64,000 bases of DNA from Pseudomonas sp. GL-B-19 (GTDB lineage Bacteria; Pseudomonadota; Gammaproteobacteria; Pseudomonadales; Pseudomonadaceae): positions 1 through 64,000 of the forward strand of contig NZ_JAHBDK010000028.1 in assembly GCF_019956415.1 (NCBI RefSeq). Reading direction: 5' to 3'. The notes beneath the pieces are model-generated. The model saw only the letters and a list, made by a program, of their open reading frames with translations. It had not been told where the DNA came from and ran no database searches. Every line of letters starts with the position of its first letter. Position 1 is the first letter of the stretch. Of the stretch, positions 26,369 to 36,814 are shown in pieces. The position numbers and the translations under genes are program-made.

Positions 26369-29300
26369 TTACACGTTCTGGCGATCACCCTTCGGATCGA
26401 AGAACACCGAAGAAACAATTTCCGCCTCGATCACGCTGCCATCTGCCAGCGGTGCGAACACTCGCTCACCGATGCGCTTCAACCCGCCTTTCACCACGCC
26501 CATGGCAAACGAATAGCCGAGGGAGTTATGCAGGTAGCTGGAGGTAACGTGGCCGACCATGGTCATCGGGATCGCTTGCTTGGTGTTGAACACCAATTGC
26601 GCACCTTCCGGCAGCCACTTGGTCGGATCGATCGGCTTCAGGCCCACCAGTTGCTTACGTTGATCACGCACGCAGTCTTCGCGGTTCATGCCACGCTGAC
26701 CGATCCATGAAAAAGGTTTAGTGCGACCGACACACCAGCCCATGTTCAAGTCGTCCGGTGTCATCGAGCTGTCAGTGTCCTGACCGACGATGATGAAGCC
26801 CTTCTCGGCCCGCAGGATGTGCATGGTCTCGGTGCCGTACGGCGTCAGGTTGTATTGCTTGCCGGCCTCGACGATTTTCTCGAGCACGCCCATGGCGTAG
26901 TCGGCTTGCACGTTGACTTCGTACGACAGTTCACCGGTAAACGAAATCCGGAATACCCGTGCTGGCACACCGCCGACCAGACCTTCTTTCCAGGTCATGA
27001 ACGGGAAGGCTTCGTTGCTCAGGTCGATGTCGGTGACGTGGCTGAGCAGCTTGCGGCTGTTCGGCCCGGACAGGGTCATGGTTGCCCAGTGATCCGTCAC
27101 GGAAGTGAAGTACACCTTCAGGTCCGGCCATTCGGTCTGGTGGTAGATTTCCAGCCATTGCAGCACGCGTGCAGCGCCGCCCGTGGTGGTGGTCATCACG
27201 AAATGGTTGTCGGCGAGGCAGGCAGTTACGCCGTCGTCGAAGACCATGCCGTCTTCTTTACACATCAGGCCGTAGCGCGCCTTGCCCACATCGAGCTTGG
27301 TCCAGGCGTTGGTGTAGATGCGATTGAGGAACTCACGGCAATCCGGGCCCTGGATATCGATCTTGCCCAAGGTCGACGCATCCAGCAGGCCGACGCTGTC
27401 GCGCACGGCTTTGCATTCGCGTTTCACGGCGGCATGAATGTCTTCACCGGTTTTCGGGAAGTACCACGGACGTTTCCACTGACCGACGTCTTCAAACTCG
27501 GCACCGTTTTTCACGTGCCAGTGATGCAGTGCAGTGTGACGCACCGGCTCGAAGATGTGCCCACAGTGACGACCGGCCACAGCGCCGAAGGTGACCGGCG
27601 TGTAGTTCGGGCGGAACATGGTGGTGCCCATCTGCGGGATGGTCACGTTCAGCGAACGGGCGGCGATGGCCAGGCCGTTGACGTTGCCGAGCTTGCCCTG
27701 GTCCGTACCGAAACCCAGTGCGGTGTAGCGTTTGACGTGCTCGACCGACTCGAAGCCTTCGCGGGTCGCCAGTTCGATGGCGGCGGCGGTGACATCGTTT
27801 TGCAGGTCGACGAACTGCTTCGGCGCCCGTGCGGTAGCTTTTTCGTGTGGCACCTGGAACAGCGCCAACGTTGGCTCTTCCAGACGGCTCAAGGCTTTTG
27901 GCAGTACGCCTTCGACTGTTTGGAAACCGGCTTCGGCAGCGGCGCGAGCGCCCCCTTCAAAACCATCGGCGAGGGAATCGCCGAGGCCATAGACGCCGTT
28001 GATGCCACCGACGCACACGCGTTTTTGCGGCGCTTCGCCCGGTACGAAACCGAGGATGTCTTCACGCCAGATCGGCTTGCCGCCCAGGTGCGAAGCCAGG
28101 TGAACCACCGGGCTGTAACCACCGGAGCTGGCAACCAGATCGCATTCGAGCCATTCACCAGGGCTGGTCACGGCGTGTGCTTTTACATCGATCGCGGCGA
28201 CGCGAGCAGCGGTCACGTGCTTGCTGCCACGGGCCTCGATCACGGCGCTGCCGGTCAGAATGCGAATGCCTTTGGCACGTGCTTCTTCAACCAGGGCACC
28301 ACGCGGATTGCTGCGGGCGTCGGCGATGGCCACCACTTGCAGGCTGGCGTCGAGCCAGTCCAGCGCCACGCGATAGGCGTGATCGTTGTTGGTCGACAGC
28401 ACCAGTTTTTTGCCCGGTGCCACGCCATAACGACGCACGTAAGTCGACACAGCGCCGGCGAGCATGTTGCCCGGCACGTCGTTGTTGCCGTAAACCAGCG
28501 GACGCTCGTGAGCGCCGGTCGCGAGAACAACACGCTTGGCGCGAACACGGTGGATGCGCTGACGCACCTGGCCAATTGGCGCGCGGTCGCCGAGGTGATC
28601 GGTCAGGCGCTCGTGAATGGTCAGGAAGTTATGGTCGTGGTAGCCGTTGACCGTGGCGCGCGGCAACAGCAGCACGTCCGGGGTGTCTTTGAGCTCGGCG
28701 ATGACGCTGGCGATCCATTCGGCAGCAGGCTTGCCGTCGAGGCTTTCGCGGGAGTCGAGCAGGCTGCCGCCGAACTCTTCCTGTTCATCAGCGAGGATCA
28801 CACGGGCACCGCTGCGCGCAGCGGCCAGTGCAGCGGCCAGGCCAGCAGGGCCAGCGCCAACGATCAGCACATCGCAGTGCTGGTTCATGTAGTCGTAAGT
28901 GTCCGGATCGTTCTCGGTCGGCGAGCGGCCAAGACCGGCGGCTTTACGAATGTACTTCTCGTAAGTCATCCAGAACGATTGCGGGTACATGAAGGTTTTG
29001 TAGTAGAAGCCCGGCGGCATCAGCTTGCCGCCGACCTTGCCGAGAATCCCCATCATGTCGTTGTTCACGCTTGGCCAGCCGTTGGTGCTGGTGGCGACCA
29101 GGCCTTGGTACAGCGCTTGTTGCGTGGCGCGTACGTTCGGAATCTGTGTGGCTTCTGTCGCGCCGATTTGCAGCACGGCGTTCGGCTCTTCGGCGCCAGC
29201 AGCGAAGATGCCGCGCGGACGGGAATACTTGAAGCTGCGACCGATGATGTCGACGCCGTTGGCCAGTAGGGCAGCGGCCAGCGAGTCGCCTTCAAAGCCT

Positions 29301-29386
29301 TTGTAGCTCTGGCCGTTGAAGGTGAAGTTCAGCACTTTGTTGCGGTCGATCCGACCACCGTTGGACAGGCGATTGATCTGGCTCAT
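26369..29386 (-). CDS. soxA: Sarcosine oxidase subunit alpha
   Basis: A 1005-residue subunit. The N-terminal ferredoxin-like domain (about 18-105: FNGQSYKGFEGDSLAAALLANG) is followed by an NAD-binding two-dinucleotide domain (about 170-490) starting LIVGAGPAGLAAALAAARSG, then a GcvT-like aminomethyltransferase half (about 600-1000) with the folate site (DASTLGKIDIQGPDCREFLNRIY, GEVSYEVN-like). It oxidises sarcosine to glycine and passes the methyl carbon to THF. It starts at ATG 29386, overlapping the soxD stop by 4 bases. Length is normal. Confidence 0.96.
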   Translation of the reverse strand: MSQINRLSNGGRIDRNKVLNFTFNGQSYKGFEGDSLAAALLANGVDIIGRSFKYSRPRGIFAAGAEEPNAVLQIGATEATQIPNVRATQQALYQGLVATSTNGWPSVNNDMMGILGKVGGKLMPPGFYYKTFMYPQSFWMTYEKYIRKAAGLGRSPTENDPDTYDYMNQHCDVLIVGAGPAGLAAALAAARSGARVILADEQEEFGGSLLDSRESLDGKPAAEWIASVIAELKDTPDVLLLPRATVNGYHDHNFLTIHERLTDHLGDRAPIGQVRQRIHRVRAKRVVLATGAHERPLVYGNNDVPGNMLAGAVSTYVRRYGVAPGKKLVLSTNNDHAYRVALDWLDASLQVVAIADARSNPRGALVEEARAKGIRILTGSAVIEARGSKHVTAARVAAIDVKAHAVTSPGEWLECDLVASSGGYSPVVHLASHLGGKPIWREDILGFVPGEAPQKRVCVGGINGVYGLGDSLADGFEGGARAAAEAGFQTVEGVLPKALSRLEEPTLALFQVPHEKATARAPKQFVDLQNDVTAAAIELATREGFESVEHVKRYTALGFGTDQGKLGNVNGLAIAARSLNVTIPQMGTTMFRPNYTPVTFGAVAGRHCGHIFEPVRHTALHHWHVKNGAEFEDVGQWKRPWYFPKTGEDIHAAVKRECKAVRDSVGLLDASTLGKIDIQGPDCREFLNRIYTNAWTKLDVGKARYGLMCKEDGMVFDDGVTACLADNHFVMTTTTGGAARVLQWLEIYHQTEWPDLKVYFTSVTDHWATMTLSGPNSRKLLSHVTDIDLSNEAFPFMTWKEGLVGGVPARVFRISFTGELSYEVNVQADYAMGVLEKIVEAGKQYNLTPYGTETMHILRAEKGFIIVGQDTDSSMTPDDLNMGWCVGRTKPFSWIGQRGMNREDCVRDQRKQLVGLKPIDPTKWLPEGAQLVFNTKQAIPMTMVGHVTSSYLHNSLGYSFAMGVVKGGLKRIGERVFAPLADGSVIEAEIVSSVFFDPKGDRQNV

Positions 29387-29712
29387 ACCTTCGCTCCCAG
29401 AGCCTGCGCGGCCGCTTTCGGACTTTCAGTCTTGTCGGTGAACTGCGGCTTGGTGCCGATCTTGTAGGTTTCGAGAATCTCGTAAGTCACGGTGTCGCGG
29501 GTGACGTTGAAGTACTGACGGCAACCGGCGACGTGATCCCAAAGCTCGTGGTGCAGGCCGCGAGGGTTATCGCGGAAGAACATGTAGTCGCCCCACTCCT
29601 CGTCGGTGCAAGTGGTCGGATCCAGTGGACGCGGGATGTGCGCCTGGCCGGATGCATGGAATTCCTCTTCGGAGCGCAGTTCGCCGCAGTGAGGACAGAA
29701 GATATGCAACAT
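29383..29712 (-). CDS. soxD: Sarcosine oxidase subunit delta
   Basis: A 109-residue zinc-binding subunit. The zinc ligands are in MLHIFCPHCGELR (CXXC) and HVAGCRQYF (His and Cys). The rest matches SoxD (EEWGDYMFFRDNPRG). It overlaps soxA by ATGA and follows soxB by 14 bases, so the three are tightly coupled. Confidence 0.95.
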   Translation of the reverse strand: MLHIFCPHCGELRSEEEFHASGQAHIPRPLDPTTCTDEEWGDYMFFRDNPRGLHHELWDHVAGCRQYFNVTRDTVTYEILETYKIGTKPQFTDKTESPKAAAQALGAKV

Positions 29713-29726
29713 GGGGATTTCTCCTG

Positions 29727-30977
29727 TTAGTGGGCAACCGCAGCAGCGCCGTGTTCATCGATCAACGCACCGTTGTGGAAACGGTCGATGGAGAAAGGTG
29801 CGGCCAATGGGTGCATTTCACCCTTGGCCAGGCTTGCGGCAAATACGTTGCCCGAGCCAGGTGTCGCCTTGAAGCCGCCGGTGCCCCAACCGCAGTTGAA
29901 GAACATGTTCGGCACCGGGGTTTTCGAAATGATCGGGCACGCATCCGGGGTGGTGTCGACGATGCCGCCCCACTGCCGGTTCATGCGTACGCGGGACAGC
30001 ACCGGGAACATCTCGACGATGGCCTGGATGGTGTGCTCGATCACCGGGTACGAACCACGCTGGCCGTAGCCGTTGTAGCCGTCGATACCGGCGCCGATCA
30101 CCAGGTCGCCCTTGTCGGACTGGCTGATGTAGCCGTGCACGGCGTTGGACATGATCACGCTGTCGATAATCGGCTTGATCGGCTCGGACACCAGCGCTTG
30201 CAGCGGGTGGGATTCGATCGGCAGGCGGAAACCGGCGAGTTTGGCCATGTGCCCGGAGTTACCGGCGGTCACTACACCGACGCGCTTGGCGCCGATGAAG
30301 CCCTTGTTGGTTTCAACGCCGATGCACACACCGTTTTCCTTGCGGAAGCCGATCACTTCGGTCTGTTGAATCAGGTCCACACCCAATGCGTCAGCGGCAC
30401 GGGCAAAGCCCCAGGCCACGGCATCGTGACGGGCCACGCCGCCGCGACGCTGGACGGTGGCGCCCATCACCGGGTAGCGAGTGTTTTTCGAGCAGTCGAG
30501 GTACGGAATCTCGTCGGCCACTTGCTTGGCATCGAGCAGTTCGCCGTCCACGCCGTTGAGGCGGTTGGCGCTGACCCGACGCTCGGAATCACGAATGTCC
30601 TGCAGGGTGTGGCACAGGTTGTAAACGCCGCGCTGGGAAAACATCACGTTGTAGTTCAGGTCCTGGGACAGACCTTCCCACAGTTTCATCGCGTGTTCGT
30701 ACAGGTGCGCCGACTCGTCCCACAGGTAGTTGGAGCGAACGATGGTGGTGTTGCGCGCGGTGTTACCGCCGCCCAGCCAGCCTTTTTCGACCACAGCCAC
30801 GTTGGTGATGCCGTGTTCCTTGGCCAGGTAGTAGGCGGTCGCCAGACCATGCCCGCCACCGCCGACGATGACCACGTCATAGACCTTTTTAGGGGTCGGC
30901 GTGCGCCACATTTTCTGCCAGTTTTCGTGATGGCTGAGGGAGTGTTTGAAGAGGCCGAAGCCCGAGTAGCGTTGCAT
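29727..30977 (-). CDS. soxB: Sarcosine oxidase subunit beta
   Basis: A 416-residue flavoprotein carrying FAD and covalent FMN. The Rossmann motif is [22 protein letters not shown] (about 33-54), the flavin-site histidine region is [19 protein letters not shown], and the C-terminal block is [15 protein letters not shown]. It oxidises the sarcosine methyl group in the four-subunit complex. I chose ATG 30977; an ATG six bases upstream is equally possible (GGAG at 30984-30989 on the complement). It is the second gene of the cluster after glyA. Confidence 0.95.
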   Translation of the reverse strand: MQRYSGFGLFKHSLSHHENWQKMWRTPTPKKVYDVVIVGGGGHGLATAYYLAKEHGITNVAVVEKGWLGGGNTARNTTIVRSNYLWDESAHLYEHAMKLWEGLSQDLNYNVMFSQRGVYNLCHTLQDIRDSERRVSANRLNGVDGELLDAKQVADEIPYLDCSKNTRYPVMGATVQRRGGVARHDAVAWGFARAADALGVDLIQQTEVIGFRKENGVCIGVETNKGFIGAKRVGVVTAGNSGHMAKLAGFRLPIESHPLQALVSEPIKPIIDSVIMSNAVHGYISQSDKGDLVIGAGIDGYNGYGQRGSYPVIEHTIQAIVEMFPVLSRVRMNRQWGGIVDTTPDACPIISKTPVPNMFFNCGWGTGGFKATPGSGNVFAASLAKGEMHPLAAPFSIDRFHNGALIDEHGAAAVAH

Positions 30978-31000
30978 AGTCATTTACTCCAAAACCGCGC

Positions 31001-32254
<1,254 letters not shown>

Positions 32255-32441
32255 CGCGTCTCTCCCAGCGGCGGTGGTGCGCCATTCGTCTCGGTGAGGC
32301 ATGTGCCTTTCGGCTGTGCCCTTTGAATGCGATGGTATGACCGGCGCAGGCAGGTCAAATGCCTATGGACGCCACGCAAAGGTGCGTTTACGACATGGCG
32401 GAAAATGGCAGGCTCAACACAACCTTCGATTCAGCACAGAT

Positions 32442-32536
32442 CCCTGTAGGAGCTGGCTTGCCAGCGATGGGGCAGCACATCCGGCATTGATATCGGCAGA
32501 CCCACCGCAATCGCTGGCAAGCCAGCTCCTACAGGG
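32442..32536. repeat. REP inverted pair (GCTGGC variant)
   Basis: TGTAGGAGCTGGCTTGCCAGCGAT near 32444 and its complement ending at 32535. It abuts the traX-like stop codon. The rest of the gap upstream of glyA (32255-32441) has no obvious structure. Confidence 0.9.
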
Positions 32537-33247
32537 TTATGCGATGGCCTGTCGTAATGCGAGCAACAGCAGGAAATGCGCGGGATAGAGGGCATAGGCC
32601 CAACGCCGCATTGGCGGTGGGTGGACGCCTTTGGCATGTCGCAATAGCAACATTCCAAGCAATGGCGCGATCAGACAAGCGACGATGCCGGGAACGGCAG
32701 CACTGTTGCCCAGCTTCGCGGCGTAATACAGCACGTGCCATTCATTGGCCGCCAAGCAGATCACACCCGGCAACAGGCTGAAGTACCAGGGCCGATTGAT
32801 CACCAGCAACATCGCCAACGGCAACAGCACCCCGAAGAAACCAAACATCACATGTTCCGAGAACACCGCCGCCAGAGCCAGAGCGCCGACCGCCAGCAGT
32901 CGCGATGGCAGTGTCGGGTGTTGCCAGCCACGCGTAACCAACAGACCGAGCGCCAGCGTGGGCATCACATTCAAGGTGGCGGGATCAGGAATGTACAGCC
33001 TGTAAGGGATCTCGCTGATAGCACTGAACAGCAGCAACCAGCCCAAATACCGCCATTGATGCTTAACTTCCTGTGCACGGAAAACATTCACCGCCATTGC
33101 CAGACAAAACCACGGAAAGGCCAGTCGTCCCGGGACATACAGCAGATCGACGGAATAACCGACATATCGCAGGTGATCGAGCACCATGCTCAATAGCGCC
33201 AGCCACTTGAGCAGATCCAGTGCCCCATCCCGTTGAGTCATGTGCAT
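32537..33247 (-). CDS. TraX-family membrane protein
   Basis: A 236-residue polytopic inner-membrane protein of the TraX family (TraX of F acetylates pilin, but most chromosomal members are uncharacterised). The start of the family signature is visible: RDGALDLLKWLALLSMVLDHLR, followed by ISEIPYRL. About seven hydrophobic segments follow. Start ATG 33247 or 33241. It is divergent from ltaE. A TraX-like gene occupies the same interval between glyA and ltaE in other Pseudomonas as far as I recall. The role is unknown. Confidence 0.85.
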   Translation of the reverse strand: MHMTQRDGALDLLKWLALLSMVLDHLRYVGYSVDLLYVPGRLAFPWFCLAMAVNVFRAQEVKHQWRYLGWLLLFSAISEIPYRLYIPDPATLNVMPTLALGLLVTRGWQHPTLPSRLLAVGALALAAVFSEHVMFGFFGVLLPLAMLLVINRPWYFSLLPGVICLAANEWHVLYYAAKLGNSAAVPGIVACLIAPLLGMLLLRHAKGVHPPPMRRWAYALYPAHFLLLLALRQAIA

Positions 33248-33380
33248 AATTGCCCGTCGTCTTTGTGTTTTTCTGTCAGACGCATCGCGTGTGCTCCCCG
33301 GATGATCTTCGGTAAAGTGCGCACCATCATTGACCACGAGTCGCTTCACCATAAGCGTCTCGACCACGGAAAGCAGGGCC

Positions 33381-34421
33381 ATGACCGATAAGAGCCAACA
33401 ATTCGCCAGCGACAACTATTCCGGTATCTGCCCTGAAGCCTGGGCGGCGATGGAACAGGCCAACCACGGCCACCAGCGCGCTTACGGCGACGACGAATGG
33501 ACCGCTCGCGCGTCCGACGACTTCCGCAAACTGTTCGAAACCGACTGCGAAGTGTTCTTCGCCTTCAACGGCACCGCTGCCAACTCGTTGGCCCTGTCGT
33601 CGCTGTGCCAGAGTTACCACAGCGTGATCTGCTCGGAAACCGCCCACGTCGAAACCGACGAATGCGGCGCACCGGAATTCTTCTCGAACGGCTCCAAACT
33701 GCTGATCGCCCGCACTGAAAACGGCAAGCTGACCCCGGAATCGATCCGCGAAGTCGCCCTCAAGCGCCAGGACATCCACTACCCGAAACCGCGCGTCGTG
33801 ACCCTGACCCAGGCGACCGAAGTCGGCAGCGTCTACACCCCGGAAGAAATCCGCGCCATCAGCGCCACCTGCAAAGAGCTGGGCCTGAACCTGCACATGG
33901 ACGGCGCGCGGTTCTCCAATGCGTGCGCGTTCCTCGGTTGCTCCCCGGCAGACCTGACCTGGAAGGCCGGTGTTGACGTGCTGTGCTTCGGTGGTACCAA
34001 AAACGGCATGGCAGTCGGTGAGGCAATTTTGTTCTTCAACCAAAAACTGGCTGAAGACTTCGACTATCGCTGCAAGCAGGCCGGGCAGCTGGCATCCAAG
34101 ATGCGCTTCCTCTCGGCGCCGTGGGTCGGGATTCTGGAAAACGACGCCTGGCTCAAATACGCCCACCACGCCAACCACTGCGCGCAGTTGCTGGCCGAAC
34201 TGGTCAGCGACATTCCCGGCGTGGAATTGATGTTCCCGGTGCAGGCCAACGGCGTATTCCTGCAACTCTCGGAACCGGCCATCGCCGCACTGACCGCCAA
34301 GGGCTGGCGCTTCTACACCTTCATCGGCAACGGCGGCGCACGCTTCATGTGCTCGTGGGACACCGAAGAAGAGCGCGTACGGGAGTTGGCCGCAGACATT
34401 CGCGAAGTCATGTCCCGCTGA
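33381..34421 (+). CDS. ltaE: Low-specificity L-threonine aldolase
   Basis: A 346-residue PLP enzyme splitting L-threonine/allo-threonine to glycine and acetaldehyde. The PLP lysine is in VLCFGGTKNGMAVGEA, the substrate/PLP contacts are in NLHMDGARFSNACAFLG, and the C-terminal block is RFMCSWDTEEERV. ATG 33381 follows AAGCAGGG. It feeds glycine to the same pool as the sox locus. The RAYT gene follows on the same strand but is separated by a REP cluster. Confidence 0.93.
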   Translation: MTDKSQQFASDNYSGICPEAWAAMEQANHGHQRAYGDDEWTARASDDFRKLFETDCEVFFAFNGTAANSLALSSLCQSYHSVICSETAHVETDECGAPEFFSNGSKLLIARTENGKLTPESIREVALKRQDIHYPKPRVVTLTQATEVGSVYTPEEIRAISATCKELGLNLHMDGARFSNACAFLGCSPADLTWKAGVDVLCFGGTKNGMAVGEAILFFNQKLAEDFDYRCKQAGQLASKMRFLSAPWVGILENDAWLKYAHHANHCAQLLAELVSDIPGVELMFPVQANGVFLQLSEPAIAALTAKGWRFYTFIGNGGARFMCSWDTEEERVRELAADIREVMSR

Positions 34422-34430
34422 CGTTACGCA

Positions 34431-34567
34431 TGATCGTTCCCACGCTCCGCGTGGGAATGCCTCTCGGGACGCTCCGCGTTCCTGTATCACGACCGGTGCA
34501 AAGTCGGACATCGTTGCGACGCGGAGCGTCAAGGGCTGCATTCCCACGCGGAGCGTGGGAACGATCA
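34431..34567. repeat. Long inverted repeat of CGTTCCCACGCT-class REPs before rayT
   Basis: TGATCGTTCCCACGCTCCGC (34431-) and its complement (to 34567) frame a nested, degenerate second pair (GGGACGCTCCGCGTT / GACGCGGAGCGTC). Together they give a 137-base, nearly self-complementary block. The outer 28 bases of the two ends are almost exact inverted copies. Confidence 0.9.
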
Positions 34568-34670
34568 CTGGTAGCGCGTCGTAATTTCCCACTGGTTGCA
34601 CAGCATCCTCCTCTAGCACAGCCACACAACCACGCTCACCCTAGCCATTCCCTCGCAAAGGAATGCACCC

Positions 34671-35204
34671 ATGGGCCGAAGCCGCTACACCATCACTGAA
34701 CCCGACAAACCACATTTCCTGACCTGCACGATCATGGAATGGTTGCCGCTGTTCATCCGTCCGTACATCGTCGACCACCTACTCAATTGCTGGCGTTATC
34801 AGCAGTCCCATAAAGATCTGAAGCTGTATGGCTATGTCATTCTGGAGAACCATCTGCACTTTGTCGCAGAGGCTCCAGACCTCAACAAATGCCTCAGCCA
34901 GTTCAAATCATTCACCGCCCGGCAAATCATCGATGACCTGCAGAACAAAGGTGCCGAGCGCGCATTGCAGCGCCTGCGCTTTAGTAAACGCGCGCACAAG
35001 CAAGACCGGGTTTACCAACTGTGGCAGGAAGGCTCACACGCAGAAATGGTGTACAGCGAAACGGTGATGCGCCAGAAGCTGGATTACATCCACTACAACC
35101 CGGTGAAGCGTGGGTATGTAGATTTGCCAGAACACTGGCGATATTCAAGCGCCCGAGACTACGCAGGGAAAGAGGGCCTGATAGCAATTAAACGGTGGTA
35201 CTGA
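34671..35204 (+). CDS. rayT: REP-associated tyrosine transposase (RAYT)
   Basis: A 177-residue HUH single-strand transposase of the IS200/IS605-like RAYT family. The HUH motif is in ENHLHFVAEA (about 60), and the catalytic tyrosine region is MRQKLDYIHYNPVKRGYV (about 127-144), both family-typical. RAYTs mobilise or copy the REPs of their own genome and are usually domesticated single-copy genes. It starts at ATG 34671 after AAAGGAATG. It is bracketed by the CGTTCCCACGCT palindromes (34431-34567 and 35219-35251), which marks those as its likely substrate, not the more numerous class 1 REPs. Confidence 0.93.
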   Translation: MGRSRYTITEPDKPHFLTCTIMEWLPLFIRPYIVDHLLNCWRYQQSHKDLKLYGYVILENHLHFVAEAPDLNKCLSQFKSFTARQIIDDLQNKGAERALQRLRFSKRAHKQDRVYQLWQEGSHAEMVYSETVMRQKLDYIHYNPVKRGYVDLPEHWRYSSARDYAGKEGLIAIKRWY

Positions 35205-35218
35205 GACGGCGATCGCGG

Positions 35219-35251
35219 TGATCGTTCCCACGCTCCGCGTGGGAACGATCA
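35219..35251. repeat. REP of the CGTTCCCACGCT class, downstream of rayT
   Basis: TGATCGTTCCCACGC TCC GCGTGGGAACGATCA, a perfect 15-base inverted repeat with a 3-base loop, 15 bases after the rayT stop. Confidence 0.95.
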
Positions 35252-35333
35252 ATAGCTGCGCCCTGCTGACCTGGTCTACATTGTCTGCGAGCGGTTTTGA
35301 TCCGCTCTCATAACAATAATCAGGAGCGCACGC

Positions 35334-36158
35334 ATGTCATTGAAAGGCAAAACCCTGTTCATCACCGGCGCCAGTCGCGGGATTGGCCGTGAGATCGCGC
35401 TGCGCGCGGCGCGTGACGGGGCCAACATTGTGATTGCGGCCAAAAGCGCCGAGCCACACCCCAAGTTGCCGGGCACGATTTTCAGTGTGGCGCAGGAAGT
35501 CGAAGCGGCGGGTGGCCAGGCGTTGGCCTTGCAAGTGGATGTGCGTGACGAAGACGCGGTGCGAAAAGCGCTGGCCCAGGCCAACGAACATTTCGGCGGC
35601 ATCGATGCGCTGATCAACAATGCCGGCGCCATCAAGTTGACCGGGGTTCAACACATCGAGCTCAAGCGTTTCGACCTGATGCACCAGATCAATACCCGCG
35701 CCGTATTGCTGTGCAGCCAGGCCGCCCTGCCCTATCTGAAAAAAACCGGCGGGCACATTCTCAACCTGTCGCCGCCGTTGAATCTGGCGACCAAGTGGTT
35801 CGCGCAATACAGCCCCTACACCGTGACCAAATACGGCATGAGCATGCTGACGCTGGGCATGAGCGAGGAATTCAAAAATTACGGCATCAGCGTCAATTCG
35901 CTGTGGCCACAGACCATGATCGCCACCGCCGCCATTGAGTTTCAACTCGGCTCGCGGGAATCCTTCAAGCATGCGCGCACGCCGGTGATCATGGCGGATG
36001 CCGCCCACGTCATTCTGGACAGCAGCGGGCGCAGCATCACCGGGCGATTGCTGATTGATGAGGAAATCTTGAGAGAACACGGGGTAACGGAATTTGAGCA
36101 CTATCGGTTCGCGCCTGATTCAACCGAGACGCTGATGCCGGATCTGTTTATCGACTGA
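35334..36158 (+). CDS. SDR oxidoreductase (HSDL2-like)
   Basis: A 274-residue classical short-chain dehydrogenase. Cofactor motif TGASRGIGREIALRAARDG (about 11-29), NNAGA (about 97), catalytic S in LNLSPPLNL and the YTVTKYGMSM tetrad Y/K. The sequence is of the bacterial hydroxysteroid dehydrogenase-like 2 type, without an SCP2 domain. The substrate is not known, and the neighbours (rayT, hcp) give no hint. Starts at ATG 35334 after AGGAGC. Confidence 0.85.
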   Translation: MSLKGKTLFITGASRGIGREIALRAARDGANIVIAAKSAEPHPKLPGTIFSVAQEVEAAGGQALALQVDVRDEDAVRKALAQANEHFGGIDALINNAGAIKLTGVQHIELKRFDLMHQINTRAVLLCSQAALPYLKKTGGHILNLSPPLNLATKWFAQYSPYTVTKYGMSMLTLGMSEEFKNYGISVNSLWPQTMIATAAIEFQLGSRESFKHARTPVIMADAAHVILDSSGRSITGRLLIDEEILREHGVTEFEHYRFAPDSTETLMPDLFID

Positions 36159-36328
36159 CGCTGTCCCCGCGAAGACGTCGATCCTGTCCTACGGACGGGG
36201 TCGGCGCAGATGTTCTCAAATTGTTTCAATCGCTGCTTTTCAGAAACGGACTACTCCAGAGACTACATAAACCCGGGAAGTCCTCGTCCTAGACTGCCGA
36301 ATCCTATTTCAAACAAGGAATGGCAGCG

Positions 36329-36814
36329 ATGGCGAATCCCGGCTACATGACGATCACAGGCAAAGCTCAAGGCCTGATTTCAGCGGGTTGCTCGACTCCG
36401 GAGTCGGTTGGCAACAAGTATCAGGCGGCGCACACCGATGAAATCATGGTGCTAGCCTACAGCCACAACCTGACCAACGATGGCAACCTCGGCAAGCCCA
36501 CCCACTTTCCGGTCATCGTCACCAAAAATGTCGACAAATCCTCGCCGCTGCTGACCCAGGCACTCGCAAACAGAGAAGAGCTCGACTGCACGATCAGTTT
36601 CTATCGCACATCCGCCATGGGGCAGCAGGAAAAGTATTTCACCGTCTCCCTCGACGGGGCCGTTGTCGCCAATCTGACGCAGGATGTACCCCATGTGATT
36701 CTGCAAAACGACGCGGAGCCTCAGGAGTTGCTGGCGTTGCGATATCGGGGCATCAGCTGGGTTCACCACACGGCCGGCACCACCGGGTACGCCTCGTGGG
36801 GCGAAGAGGGGTGA
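36329..36814 (+). CDS. hcp: Hcp-family type VI secretion tube protein (orphan)
   Basis: A 161-residue Hcp. The N-terminal MANPGYMTITGKAQGLISAGCST and the DEIMVLAYSHNL, GLKPTHFPVIVTKNVDKSSPLL-like and C-terminal YRGISWVHHTAGTTGYASW blocks are family signatures. Hcp hexamers form the inner tube of the T6SS and carry small effectors in the ring lumen. No other tss gene is in the window, so this is an orphan hcp that feeds a T6SS encoded elsewhere. ATG 36329 follows AAGGA by nine bases; the in-frame ATG 36320 abuts it. Its stop overlaps the GTG of the putative effector gene, which indicates co-translation with its cargo. Confidence 0.9.
   Translation: MANPGYMTITGKAQGLISAGCSTPESVGNKYQAAHTDEIMVLAYSHNLTNDGNLGKPTHFPVIVTKNVDKSSPLLTQALANREELDCTISFYRTSAMGQQEKYFTVSLDGAVVANLTQDVPHVILQNDAEPQELLALRYRGISWVHHTAGTTGYASWGEEG

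Noticed and set aside
26819..29269. An 816-aa open frame on the plus strand.
   Set aside because: It is the mirror of soxA in a GC-rich genome. The opposite frame has all SoxA motifs and this one has none.
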